Positions 13,988 through 21,530 of a stretch of DNA of 21,728 nt are shown here, in pieces. The notes under the pieces are model-generated. The model was not told the origin of the DNA and did not search any database. It saw only the letters and a program-made list of their open reading frames with translations. The stretch's first letter is position 1, and each line of letters opens with the position of its first letter. The position numbers and the translations under genes are program-made. Source of the stretch: Gemmatimonadota bacterium (GTDB lineage: Bacteria; JAAXHH01); contig JAPOOT010000484.1 of the NCBI GenBank assembly GCA_026713285.1, forward strand, positions 1 through 21,728. The letters run 5' to 3'.

Positions 13988-14878
13988 ATGGTCATCGACA
14001 TCCACGCCCACGTCTTGCGCTGGCCGGTACTGAAGAAGTTCAACAACGGTCTTCCCCTCATGTCGGCCGAAGAGCAAATCAGGCGCATGGACGAGAAGGG
14101 GATCGACAAGGCGGTCATCCTGCCCCTGACATCGGCCGAAGTGATCGGAGAGCCCCAGAGCATGGGCGAGGTCTTCGATATCTGCCGCCTTTACCCGGGA
14201 AGGTTCATCCCCTTCTGCGATTTCGACGTGCGGCGATACGACCTGAACAGCCCGGAGCGGTTCCTCGACGTGCTGGAGCAGTACGTGGCCCGCGGCGCCA
14301 GGGGCGTTGGGGAACTGACCTGCCGGGTGTACTGGGACGACCCCCGGCTCTGGAATCTCTTCACCGCGTGCGAGGACCTTGGACTGCCGGTGACTTTTCA
14401 TACCTCGCCGCCTGAAGCGGTCACCTACGGGTTGATCGACGAGTTGGGTTTCCCGCGTTTCGAAAAAGCGCTGCAGCGGTTTCCGGACCTGCGATTCTTC
14501 GGCCACAGCGCCTCATTCTGGAGCGAGATCAGCGGCGACCTGACGGCCGACCAGAAGGAAGGTTACCCCACGACGCCCGTAGCGCCAGGGGGCACGATTC
14601 TCCGGCTGTTCAGGACCTATCCGAACCTGTGCGGCGATCTGTCCGCGGGCTCAGGGTTCAATGCGCTGACCCGGGACCCGGCTTTCACCTACGAGTTCCT
14701 GGATGAGTTCCAGGACCGCCTGATGCTGGGGCTCGATCACACCGACGCCGAACTCGACTTCCAGCACATCGAATGGCTGCGGGCCCGGCGGGACGAAGGA
14801 CACATCACCCCCGAAGTCTGTGAGAAGATCCTCTGGCGAAATGCCGACCGGATCATCGGGTTGGGCATCGCCGAGTGA
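13988..14878 (+). CDS. Amidohydrolase_2 family protein
   Basis: A 296-aa metal-dependent hydrolase or decarboxylase. MVIDIHAHVLRW supplies the HxH pair (His6, His8). TFHTSPPE and FFGHSASFW supply later His ligands, and LMLGLDHTDAEL retains the conserved Asp that the neighbouring amidohydrolase lacks. The C-terminal helix KILWRNADRIIGL is also typical (family consensus I...NA.r..gl). ATG 13988 is preferred because the motif starts there; GTG 13970 is the alternative. It lies 85 bp after the protease gene. The two amidohydrolases are only distantly similar, so they are not a recent duplication. Confidence 0.85.
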   Translation: MVIDIHAHVLRWPVLKKFNNGLPLMSAEEQIRRMDEKGIDKAVILPLTSAEVIGEPQSMGEVFDICRLYPGRFIPFCDFDVRRYDLNSPERFLDVLEQYVARGARGVGELTCRVYWDDPRLWNLFTACEDLGLPVTFHTSPPEAVTYGLIDELGFPRFEKALQRFPDLRFFGHSASFWSEISGDLTADQKEGYPTTPVAPGGTILRLFRTYPNLCGDLSAGSGFNALTRDPAFTYEFLDEFQDRLMLGLDHTDAELDFQHIEWLRARRDEGHITPEVCEKILWRNADRIIGLGIAE

Positions 14879-14941
14879 CATTGACGGATCTGGATCCGGA
14901 ACGTCGTTATGTTGGGGTTGGACATCGCGCATGGGGTCTGA

Positions 14942-14975
14942 GCGCCGGCCCGGAGCAGATGTCTCAGGCCGGCGC
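14942..14975 (+). terminator. GC-rich hairpin after the second amidohydrolase
   Basis: GCGCCGGCC (14942-14950) and GGCCGGCGC (14967-14975) form a perfect 9-bp stem with a 16-nt loop, 64 bp after the stop codon. No T-run follows directly, so if it ends transcription it is not a canonical intrinsic terminator. A 12-bp palindrome TTAACGCGTTAA follows at 14982-14993, and may instead be a regulator site for the permease gene. Confidence 0.4.
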
Positions 14976-15086
14976 ACATGATTAACGCGTTAAACGCCTT
15001 TTATCGTTTACACGCGTCGCAATAAAGACAACATTAAACACATCACCACTTAACACTCCACCCGGAAAACCACATACGAGGCAGCC

Positions 15087-16484
15087 ATGAGCGAGGCTCA
15101 GAAGGATGCCCGCCCGGATTCTTTCGGAGAGGAAACCGAACTCAAACGTGACCTGGGTCCGGTTTCGGCGACGGCCGTGATTGTCGGTTCCATCATCGGT
15201 TCCGGCATCTTTGCGGGTCCCGCCATCGTGGCCGGATACGCGGGCACTTCAGGCTGGAATCTCATGGTCTGGGTCATCTGCGCCGTGATGGCCTTCTGCG
15301 GCGCGGTGACTTTCGCCGAACTGGGCGGCCTCATGCCGCGCTCGGGCGGGGTTTTCGTTTTCCTGAGTCAAGCCTACGGGCGGCTGTGGGGTTTTCTCTT
15401 CGGGTGGACTTCGCTCCTGGTCATACGTCCCTGCGACCTGGCGGCCATCTCCATCGTCTTCGCCACCTACCTGGGTTATTTCGTCACGCAGTTCAGCCCT
15501 TACCCGGACTGGGCCATGCGGGGCATGGCGATCATCATCCTGATCATCCTCGCCTTCATCAACTACGTGGGTGTGCGGTTCGGCGGACTCGTACAGAACC
15601 TGTCCTCCTTCCTCAAGGTGGGCGGGTTGCTTCTTATGGTCGCACTGGCCTTCGGGATCACGCCCGACACGAGCCAATTCGAACCGGTCTGGCCTTCCGA
15701 TTCCACCCTGACCATCGGTTTCCTGAGCATGATCAGCCTCGGCATGATGGCGTCCTTCGGCGCCTACGACGGGTGGGACGCGTCGACTTACGTGGCCGAG
15801 GAAATCAAGAATCCGAGACGCTGGGTTCCCCTGTCCATCATCCTGGGCCTCGCCATCACTACCGTCGTCTATCTGCTGGTGAACAGCGCCTACCTGCTGG
15901 TGCTGTCCAACACGGGCGTCGCCGACAGTGAACGCGTTGCCTCGGAAACCATGCAAATACTCATCGGACCGATCGGAGCGATTTTTATCGCGGGAACCGC
16001 CATGATCTCCACATTAGGCACCGTGAACGCAGGCTTGTTGACCGGGCCGCGGGTCTTCTTCGCCATGGCCCGTGAAAAGCTGTTTATCTCGTGGGTGGGC
16101 CGGGTCCACCCGCGCTACCGCACGCCAGCCAACGCCGTCATTTTCATGGCCGCGCTGGGCATCCTCAATATCATCTTCCTGGGCGACTGGGGCGCCATCA
16201 TTGCGGCGCGCACCGGCTCCCTGTGGCTCTTCTACATAACGACCACATTCAGCGTATTCATCTTCCGGCGCACCCGTCCCGACGTGCCGCGGCCCTACCG
16301 TACCTTCGGGTATCCCATCACGCCCGCGATCTTCGTGCTCATCGGCGTGATCTTCTTCACGTCCATCGTCATCAGCGATCCCGGGCACACCCTGATCGGG
16401 TTGACCATCACCGCGTTGGGCATCCCGGCCTACTGGATCTGGACGCGGAGCGGACGGTCGGAGGAATCAGGCAAGGAAAGCTGA
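15087..16484 (+). CDS. APC-family amino acid permease
   Basis: A 465-aa inner-membrane transporter of the amino acid-polyamine-organocation superfamily, resembling the L-type (LAT/APA) group. The signature GSIIGSGIFAGP (about residues 34-45) marks the broken first helix that binds the substrate backbone. About 12 hydrophobic segments follow, with FGAYDGWDASTYVAEEIKNP (about 225-244) as the conserved helix 6-7 region and PRPYRTFGYP as the usual loop before the last helices. ATG 15087 follows ACGAGG; the cytoplasmic N-terminus of about 25 residues is normal. It is probably a single-gene unit. The transported amino acid cannot be told. Confidence 0.88.
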   Translation: MSEAQKDARPDSFGEETELKRDLGPVSATAVIVGSIIGSGIFAGPAIVAGYAGTSGWNLMVWVICAVMAFCGAVTFAELGGLMPRSGGVFVFLSQAYGRLWGFLFGWTSLLVIRPCDLAAISIVFATYLGYFVTQFSPYPDWAMRGMAIIILIILAFINYVGVRFGGLVQNLSSFLKVGGLLLMVALAFGITPDTSQFEPVWPSDSTLTIGFLSMISLGMMASFGAYDGWDASTYVAEEIKNPRRWVPLSIILGLAITTVVYLLVNSAYLLVLSNTGVADSERVASETMQILIGPIGAIFIAGTAMISTLGTVNAGLLTGPRVFFAMAREKLFISWVGRVHPRYRTPANAVIFMAALGILNIIFLGDWGAIIAARTGSLWLFYITTTFSVFIFRRTRPDVPRPYRTFGYPITPAIFVLIGVIFFTSIVISDPGHTLIGLTITALGIPAYWIWTRSGRSEESGKES

Positions 16485-16514
16485 TTCGCACCTGGCAGCC
16501 TTCCGGCACATCAC

Positions 16515-16673
16515 TCACTGCCATACTTTAACCACGATCGAAACGACACCAGCCAACAGGACTGCAAGTAACGAAAAGCCCACCCTTTCTATCGTCCCCA
16601 ATCTCTTGTCGATTTGCTCGATAATCCCCTCTAGTCGGCTTATCCTGCCTTCATGGCTCAATGATTCGGACAT
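16515..16673 (-). CDS. Small single-helix membrane protein (52 aa)
   Basis: A short reading frame with clear protein character. The first 30 residues are charged and heptad-like (RISRLEGIIEQIDKRLGTIE), a likely short coiled coil. They are followed by VGFSLLAVLLAGVVSIVVKV, a textbook membrane helix, and it ends WQ. AGAAAGG lies 10-12 bp before ATG 16673. The arrangement resembles small membrane proteins such as haemolysin XhlA-type accessory proteins and other short coiled-coil anchors, but I do not assign it to a family. It is convergent with the permease gene (31 bp apart). The function is unknown. Confidence 0.65.
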   Translation of the reverse strand: MSESLSHEGRISRLEGIIEQIDKRLGTIERVGFSLLAVLLAGVVSIVVKVWQ

Positions 16674-16929
16674 TGATGTATCTGCCTTTCTTCAGCGGTG
16701 TCCATAGTCAATATACTTCATCCAGATACTTCAATCTGAAGTCAGAAAACCAGCTCGAACCGTAAACCATAGCCTATGCTTACACCTCGGGGCAAGGGGT
16801 TCGTTCCTGGTCCAACAAAGTGCAGGTCGTGCCATACTACCGGTATAACCGAGTCCGCTATCAAAACAGTGTGAAAAACGGCCCGGATCTCGTACACTCA
16901 GGGCCCATTATTTTTAATTTTACTATATT

Positions 16930-16955
16930 GATCAACATTGTTATTTTTCTGTTGA
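16930..16955 (+). promoter_or_regulatory. Candidate operator upstream of the sulfur genes
   Basis: GATCAACATTG (16930-16940) recurs exactly at 21607-21617. TCAACA (16932-16937) and TGTTGA (16950-16955) form an inverted pair just before and overlapping the -35 box. A regulator site is inferred from this recurrence and position. Confidence 0.4.
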
Positions 16956-16980
16956 CAGCCCATTTCAAGGCCGATATCAT
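16952..16980 (+). promoter_or_regulatory. Consensus promoter for the sulfite reductase operon
   Basis: TTGACA (16952-16957, perfect) and TATCAT (16975-16980, five of six) are 17 bp apart. The start near 16987 leaves a leader of about 60 nt containing the TTTACGA/TCGTAAA inverted repeat. It is the strongest promoter match in the window. Confidence 0.75.
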
Positions 16981-17048
16981 GAGAGTCGTTTTACGATTCT
17001 TCTGTTCTAATGTCTTCTGTCGTAAAGTTACATATTCGGAGCGTAAAA

Positions 17049-18704
17049 ATGGCGAAAGCGGTCCGCAGACCCCGTCGCGAGCAGCCGGAACCCACCTGGG
17101 ACCTGGTCCGGAAGCGCAACTACGTGGAGCGGCTCAAGCACGAGAAGGCGCCGATGGAGGTCATAAACGACATCCCGGACCTGATCGACCAGGGCTACGA
17201 GGAGATTTCGGAAGAGGACGTGGTGCGCCTGCAGTGGTACGGCCTGTACCACGACAAACCCAAGGTGGGCCACTTCATGATGCGGGTCAAGTTGCCGGGC
17301 GGCCGCCTGACGCCGCACAAACTGCGCACCATCGGCCGCGTTTCCCAGGATTTCGGCGGCGACTACGGCGAGTTGACGACCCGCCAGAACATCCAGCTCC
17401 ACGGGATGAAACTGAACGACTTGCCCGAGATCTTCGAGACGCTCAACCAGGCGGGACTTTCGACGAGCGGGGGATGTGGCGACACCGTGCGGAACATCAC
17501 GGGCTGCCCGGTGGCGGGACTGGCCGCCGATGAACTGTTCAACGCCCGCCCGGTCATCGAGGCGGCGGCCGATTTCTTCTACGGCAATCCCGATTACTGC
17601 GACCTGCCGCGCAAGCACAAGATCACCGTCTCCTGCTGCCCCAACCAGTGCAACGCGCCTGAAATCAACTGCATCAGCCTGATGGGGCTCGTCCGCGAGG
17701 GAAGCCCCGGGTTCGCGATCCGCATCGGCGGCGGCCTGTCCACCTGGCCCCGGCTTTCCAGCGACCTGGGCGTCTTCGTCCCCGCGGATGACGTGATCCC
17801 GGTGCTGCGCGCCATCATCGATACATGGAAAGAAGACCTCAAGTACCGCATGTCCCGGGTCAAAGCCCGGCTGAAATTCATGGTCGCCGACCTGGGTCCT
17901 GAAGCCTATCGGGAACGGGTGGAAGCCCGCCTGGGGTACCGGCTGGCCGATGGCGCGGCGCCGGCCCCGCCGGAGACGGAGCACGACCACACCGGGATCC
18001 ATGAACAGGTACAGGAAGGACGGTACTACGCCGGCTTCCCCGTGTTCCTGGGGCTGTGCACCGGCACCCAGATGATCCGGCTGGCCGACCTGGCCGACGA
18101 ATACGGCGGTGAATTCCGCCTGACCCGCCGCCAGAACGTCATCCTGACGGACATACCCGAAGACAAGCTGGAATCGGTCACCGGCGCGGTGGCCGGCATC
18201 GGCTTCCCCATGGATGTCAACGACCTGCGGGGGACCAGCATCGCCTGCACGGGCGAGCCCTTCTGCAACTACTCCGTCGGGGAGACCAAGACCCGGATGG
18301 CGGAGATCGTCGAGCACATGGAACGGGTCTTCGGCGACAAGGCGAGGGGCCTGCGGCTAAACCTGGACGGCTGTCCCCACGCCTGCGCCCACCACTGGAT
18401 CGGCGATATCGGGTTCCAGGCCACGACCCTTCGAGAGCGGGGAGAGGGCGGCGAGCGGTTGCGGGGGTACGACCTGTTCCTCCGCGGCGGCCTGAGCGGC
18501 CAGGCCGGCATCGGACAACCGGTGCTGCGCCGCGTGCCGGCTGAGTCCGTGCACCTCTACACCGAAAGGCTTTTTCATACTTACCTGGATCAGAAAACGG
18601 ACGACGAGACCATACAACACTTCTTTCACCGCCACAGCGATGACGAGTTGTCCGCGATCGCCACGGGGCTCGAAGTCGCCGCAACAGTAACAGGAGAGGA
18701 ATGA
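17049..18704 (+). CDS. Ferredoxin-type sulfite/nitrite reductase
   Basis: A 551-aa siroheme and [4Fe-4S] enzyme performing the six-electron reduction of sulfite to sulfide (or nitrite to ammonia). It has the two-fold repeated layout: GHFMMRVKLPGGRLTP and GELTTRQNIQLHG in the first half, and FRLTRRQNVILTDIPE in the second. The cluster/siroheme cysteines are Cys400 and Cys406 (CTGEPFC, C-X5-C) and Cys442 and Cys446 (CPHAC, C-X3-C). Sulfite is preferred as substrate because an APS/PAPS reductase gene follows directly with a 4-bp ATGA overlap. ATG 17049 has GGAG 7 bp upstream; the frame upstream to 17010 lies in the leader. No flavin domain is present, so ferredoxin is the likely donor. Confidence 0.9.
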   Translation: MAKAVRRPRREQPEPTWDLVRKRNYVERLKHEKAPMEVINDIPDLIDQGYEEISEEDVVRLQWYGLYHDKPKVGHFMMRVKLPGGRLTPHKLRTIGRVSQDFGGDYGELTTRQNIQLHGMKLNDLPEIFETLNQAGLSTSGGCGDTVRNITGCPVAGLAADELFNARPVIEAAADFFYGNPDYCDLPRKHKITVSCCPNQCNAPEINCISLMGLVREGSPGFAIRIGGGLSTWPRLSSDLGVFVPADDVIPVLRAIIDTWKEDLKYRMSRVKARLKFMVADLGPEAYRERVEARLGYRLADGAAPAPPETEHDHTGIHEQVQEGRYYAGFPVFLGLCTGTQMIRLADLADEYGGEFRLTRRQNVILTDIPEDKLESVTGAVAGIGFPMDVNDLRGTSIACTGEPFCNYSVGETKTRMAEIVEHMERVFGDKARGLRLNLDGCPHACAHHWIGDIGFQATTLRERGEGGERLRGYDLFLRGGLSGQAGIGQPVLRRVPAESVHLYTERLFHTYLDQKTDDETIQHFFHRHSDDELSAIATGLEVAATVTGEE

Positions 18705-19591
18705 CCGCCATGGACCGCCCGGAACACCTGGACCGTCAGGAACGTTCGGACAGCCCGGAACACCTGGATAGCCCGAACAGCTCGGGCAGCCTGGACAGTC
18801 TGGACAGCCCGGACCGCGACTACCTGGATGAGTTTGAAGCCGGACAGCTGGCCATCGAGTTTGACGGGGAGTCCCCCGAAGCCGTGATCGAATGGGCCCT
18901 GGACCGCTGGGGCAGGCGCGCCGGAATCTGCACCAGTTTCCAGGCGGAAGGCATGGTGCTGCTGGACATGGCGTGGCAGATCGATCCCAATATCCATGTA
19001 TTCACGGTAGACACGGGCCGGCTGCACCAGGAGACCTACGACTTCATCGACCGGGTCCGGGACCACTACGACATTGATATCCAGGTCTATTTCCCCGACC
19101 TGCTCCAGGTAGAGAACATGGTGGGCGCCCACGGCATGAACCTTTTCTACAAGTCCGTGGAATCGCGGTTCAAGTGCTGCAACGTACGCAAGGTGGAACC
19201 GATCCGCCGTGCCCTCGAGGGGCTGGACGGGTGGTTCACCGGATTGCGGCGCGATCAGTGGGCCAGCCGGGCGAACATCCGCAAGATCGAGATCGACCAC
19301 GACCATGGCGGACTCGCGAAAATCAGTCCCCTGGCCGACTGGACCGAGGAAGAGGTCTGGGACTACATCGAGCTTTACGACGTCCCGAAGCACCCACTGT
19401 ATGAGAAGGGCTATACCAGCATCGGCTGCATGCCGTGCACGCGGGTCACAAAGCCCGGCGAAGACTCGCGCGCGGGACGCTGGTGGTGGGAGAAGAACGC
19501 GCCCAAGGAATGCGGGATGCACTGCCCGGTGGAGACCGGCGGATTCGAGCACGAAATGGAAGCGCTGGTGGCCGAGGAGGCAGAAAAGTGA
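18701..19591 (+). CDS. cysH: Assimilatory APS/PAPS reductase with repeat-rich N-terminus
   Basis: A 296-aa reductase producing sulfite from adenylylsulfate (APS) or PAPS. The substrate loop is GICTSFQAEGMVLLD at about 75-89. The four cluster cysteines of the APS-type enzyme are present: Cys159-Cys160 (FKCCNVRKVEP) and Cys243/Cys246 (IGCMPCTR). The catalytic Cys271 lies in KECGMHC. The [4Fe-4S] pattern argues for APS as substrate. Residues 1-40 are unusual: a low-complexity Asp/Ser/Leu-rich stretch made by tandem duplication, absent from the family. ATG 18701 overlaps the sulfite reductase stop (ATGA) after a GAGAGGA site. ATG 18710 is an alternative that keeps most of the repeat. Confidence 0.9.
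   Translation: MTAMDRPEHLDRQERSDSPEHLDSPNSSGSLDSLDSPDRDYLDEFEAGQLAIEFDGESPEAVIEWALDRWGRRAGICTSFQAEGMVLLDMAWQIDPNIHVFTVDTGRLHQETYDFIDRVRDHYDIDIQVYFPDLLQVENMVGAHGMNLFYKSVESRFKCCNVRKVEPIRRALEGLDGWFTGLRRDQWASRANIRKIEIDHDHGGLAKISPLADWTEEEVWDYIELYDVPKHPLYEKGYTSIGCMPCTRVTKPGEDSRAGRWWWEKNAPKECGMHCPVETGGFEHEMEALVAEEAEK
18717..18800 (+). repeat. Degenerate tandem repeat in the 5' end of cysH
   Basis: GCCCGGAACACCTGGA occurs at 18717-18732 and 18753-18768, 36 bp (12 codons) apart, encoding PEHLD twice. It is followed to about 18800 by shorter, diverged GGACAGCCTGGACAGT-like units encoding SLDSLDSPD. The frame is kept throughout. Confidence 0.8.
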
Positions 19592-19648
19592 GTTACGCGA
19601 CGACAGATATCAGGTGCGCGGTGATGGTGGCGTCCGGGGAGGCCGCTA

Positions 19649-19831
19649 GTGAATAGTATGGCGATACGCTACCTGCGTTTATTGCGAAAGATCGTCCGTG
19701 AATCCGCCTGGCGGCTCGGCGGGTCCGAAGAGCGCTTCCTGGTATCGGGTTTCGAAAGCGCCGGCCAGGCTGCCAGACAAAAAGTGAGAAACGATCCTCC
19801 CCCGGAAAGGACCGGACGTGCCCGAGACTGA
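19649..19831 (+). CDS. Small basic hypothetical protein in the sulfur operon
   Basis: A 60-residue frame (MNSMAIRYLRLLRKIV...) starting with GTG at 19649 or ATG at 19658. Its first half is basic and amphipathic; the rest is hydrophilic, ending PPPERTGRARD. The stop overlaps the next gene's GTG start by 14 bp. A still shorter frame (19588-19656, 22 codons), whose GTG overlaps the cysH stop, fills the space upstream. No family is recognised. The overlapping arrangement suggests it is translated, but this cannot be proven from sequence. Confidence 0.42.
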   Translation: MNSMAIRYLRLLRKIVRESAWRLGGSEERFLVSGFESAGQAARQKVRNDPPPERTGRARD

Positions 19832-20294
19832 ATTCGAATTGACCAGGCTCGACGAACTGGAACGGGAACTGCTGCTGGAAGCACTGGATGCCTTTACCTC
19901 TTCGCTGGCCGATACGGAATCGAAATTGCCCTACCTCGCCCTCCGCCGGGATATTGAAGAAGGCGGAGTTTCCCCCGAAAACGTCCCCTGTCTTGAGAAT
20001 CTCCTCGAACTGACCCTTCAGTCAGGCCGTGCAAGGCGGCGCCAGAGTCCCCAGGCGGAGAAGCGGCTCCTTCGGCTGTTCCATGGCACGCCTCGGGGCG
20101 GCGCCGTCAAGCGCGCGGTACGGGAAACCAACGAGGCCCTCGCATCCCTGAAGGGACAGGTCCTGGACACGGTCTCCTTCACCCCGAATACGCCGGGCGC
20201 CTACCGGCTCCTCATCGACACGGATGCGTGCCGGGTCGACCTCGAGATCACGCGCCAGGGCGTGTCGGTCAAGGGCGTCGAAATCGGCATCTGA
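19818..20294 (+). CDS. Uncharacterised 158-aa protein in the sulfur operon
   Basis: A soluble protein I do not recognise. Residues 1-75 are helical and acidic (FELTRLDELERELLLEALDAF). A basic segment follows (RARRRQSPQAEKRLLRLFHG), and then a predicted beta-rich C-terminal domain (VSFTPNTPGAYRLLIDTDACRVDLEITRQGVSVKGVEIGI). Single Cys residues at about 59 and 139 show no metal-binding pattern. The GTG start at 19818 has a GGAAAGGA site upstream. It is probably transcribed with the reductase genes. A role in sulfur assimilation is only suggested by position. Confidence 0.72.
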   Translation: MPETEFELTRLDELERELLLEALDAFTSSLADTESKLPYLALRRDIEEGGVSPENVPCLENLLELTLQSGRARRRQSPQAEKRLLRLFHGTPRGGAVKRAVRETNEALASLKGQVLDTVSFTPNTPGAYRLLIDTDACRVDLEITRQGVSVKGVEIGI

Positions 20295-20334
20295 TCTCCA
20301 GTTCGATATCCGTTCGGGCACCGCCCGAAAAAAG

Positions 20335-20362
20335 TTGGCGCGACCCGCGCCGGAAGTATATT
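20335..20362 (+). promoter_or_regulatory. Candidate promoter for the deoxyhypusine-synthase-like gene
   Basis: TTGGCG (20335-20340) and TATATT (20357-20362) are 16 bp apart, matching four and five of six consensus bases. Two small hairpins surround the -35 box: TTCGGGC/GCCCGAA at 20313-20329, and GGCGCG/CGCGCC at 20337-20351, which covers its last bases and the spacer. Confidence 0.5.
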
Positions 20363-20420
20363 AGCCTTCAGGCAGGCGATCGATCTTCTCCTCCAGTTCA
20401 CTCCCCGGGAACGTACAACC

Positions 20421-21530
20421 ATGGGCTACCCGCGCTTCGATGCCCGCAGGGTAAAGGTCGAATCCCTGGCGGAACGGGAAAGCAAGCACGGTATCGGCGA
20501 GATCCGCGTCGATCCAGACGGTCCGCTGCTCCCGGCTTCATCCCGCCAGGCCGCACAGATCAGGACGATAACGGACCGCATGCGCGCGGCCCGTTCCAGC
20601 GGCGCGTTCGTCATGCTGGCCTACGGCGCCCACCTCGTGAAGAACGGGCTCGCCCCCGTGGTCACGCGCATGATGGAAGCCGGCTGGATTACCCACCTGG
20701 CCACCAACGGCGCCGGCGTGATCCACGACTGGGAGTACGCCTTCCATGGCCGTTCCGAGGAAGACGTGCGTGGTCACGTCGCGAGAGGATGTTTCGGCAC
20801 CTGGGATGAAACGGGCCGGCATACGGCCCTGGCGGTGCTCGTCGGCGCGGTGCACGGCATGGGCTATGGGGAATCGATAGGAAGGATGATCGTCGAGGAC
20901 GGGTACGAGATCCCGGACATGGCCGAACTTCGGAAGGCGCTCGCGGACTGGTCCGGCGATCCGGAAGACGACGAGGCCATGCCCGCCCGCGCCGACCTGC
21001 TGCAGACCATCGTGCGCCACGGAATTGAGCCGGGCCGCCACGCCGTGGAACACCCGCACAAGGCGTACTCGCTTACCGGAAACGCCTGCCGGCTCGGAGT
21101 TCCCCTCACCGTGCATCCGGGGATCGGGTACGATATCGTCTACATCCATCCGCTTGCCAGCGGCGGCGCCTATGGACGAGGCGGGATGATCGACTTCCAG
21201 GTCTTCGCCGAGGGCGTCTCGCGCATCGACGGCGGCGTGTTCCTGTCCGTCGGCTCCTCCATCATGGCGCCCCAGGTATTCGAGAAATCCATGTCCATCG
21301 CCAACAACCTCAGGCGGCAGGACGGGCTCGGACCCCTGCGGCCCTTCATCGCCGTGAACGACCTGACGGAGGAGGACTGGGACTGGAACGCCGGGGAACC
21401 GCCCATGGACAATCCGGCATACTACAACCGCATGGGCAAGAGTTTCAGCCGCATGGGGGGTGAGATGATCTACACGGCGGCCGACAACCGGGTGTTCATT
21501 CCCCATCTGTGTCGGATGCTGAGCGAATGA
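20421..21530 (+). CDS. Deoxyhypusine synthase-like protein of unknown function
   Basis: A 369-aa protein of a bacterial family that databases tend to label deoxyhypusine-synthase-like; I recall this pattern from planctomycete proteins, not from a search. Hallmarks are GAHLVKNGLAPVVTRMMEAG, then ITHLATNGAGVIHDWEYAFHG (Rossmann-like, nucleotide-binding in appearance), then GVPLTVHPGIGYDIVYIHP. True deoxyhypusine synthase uses NAD and spermidine to modify eIF5A, which bacteria lack, so the real reaction here is probably different. ATG 20421 is preceded by its own promoter and two small hairpins, so it may be a separate transcription unit from the reductases. No membrane segments or signal peptide are visible. 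Confidence 0.65.
   Translation: MGYPRFDARRVKVESLAERESKHGIGEIRVDPDGPLLPASSRQAAQIRTITDRMRAARSSGAFVMLAYGAHLVKNGLAPVVTRMMEAGWITHLATNGAGVIHDWEYAFHGRSEEDVRGHVARGCFGTWDETGRHTALAVLVGAVHGMGYGESIGRMIVEDGYEIPDMAELRKALADWSGDPEDDEAMPARADLLQTIVRHGIEPGRHAVEHPHKAYSLTGNACRLGVPLTVHPGIGYDIVYIHPLASGGAYGRGGMIDFQVFAEGVSRIDGGVFLSVGSSIMAPQVFEKSMSIANNLRRQDGLGPLRPFIAVNDLTEEDWDWNAGEPPMDNPAYYNRMGKSFSRMGGEMIYTAADNRVFIPHLCRMLSE

Larger units (their letters stand above)
16674..17048. other. Divergent gap upstream of the sulfite reductase gene
   Basis: This 375-bp gap is AT-rich from about 16905. It holds the sulfite reductase promoter (16952-16980), a TCAACA/TGTTGA inverted pair, and a weak GGCCC/GGGCC stem (16880-16905) followed by a T-rich stretch. 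The TTTACGA/TCGTAAA inverted repeat (16990-16996 and 17020-17026) lies in the untranslated leader. No gene is seen. Confidence 0.5.

Noticed and set aside
16790..16820. tRNA-like T-arm (GGGGTTCGTTCC)
   Set aside because: No matching acceptor, D or anticodon arms could be folded around it.
16880..16920. Intrinsic terminator in the gap before sulfite reductase
   Set aside because: The GGCCC/GGGCC stem is only 5 bp with a 16-nt loop and a competing AGTGT/ACACT pairing; the T-rich stretch after it is part of a generally AT-rich promoter region.
17028..18317. 429-codon minus-strand open frame
   Set aside because: Antisense to the sulfite reductase, whose cysteine motifs and codon pattern are clear on the plus strand.
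20313..20333. Intrinsic terminator after the 158-aa gene
   Set aside because: The TTCGGGC/GCCCGAA hairpin is followed by A residues on the plus strand, and on the minus strand the T-run precedes the stem, so it is not a terminator in either direction.
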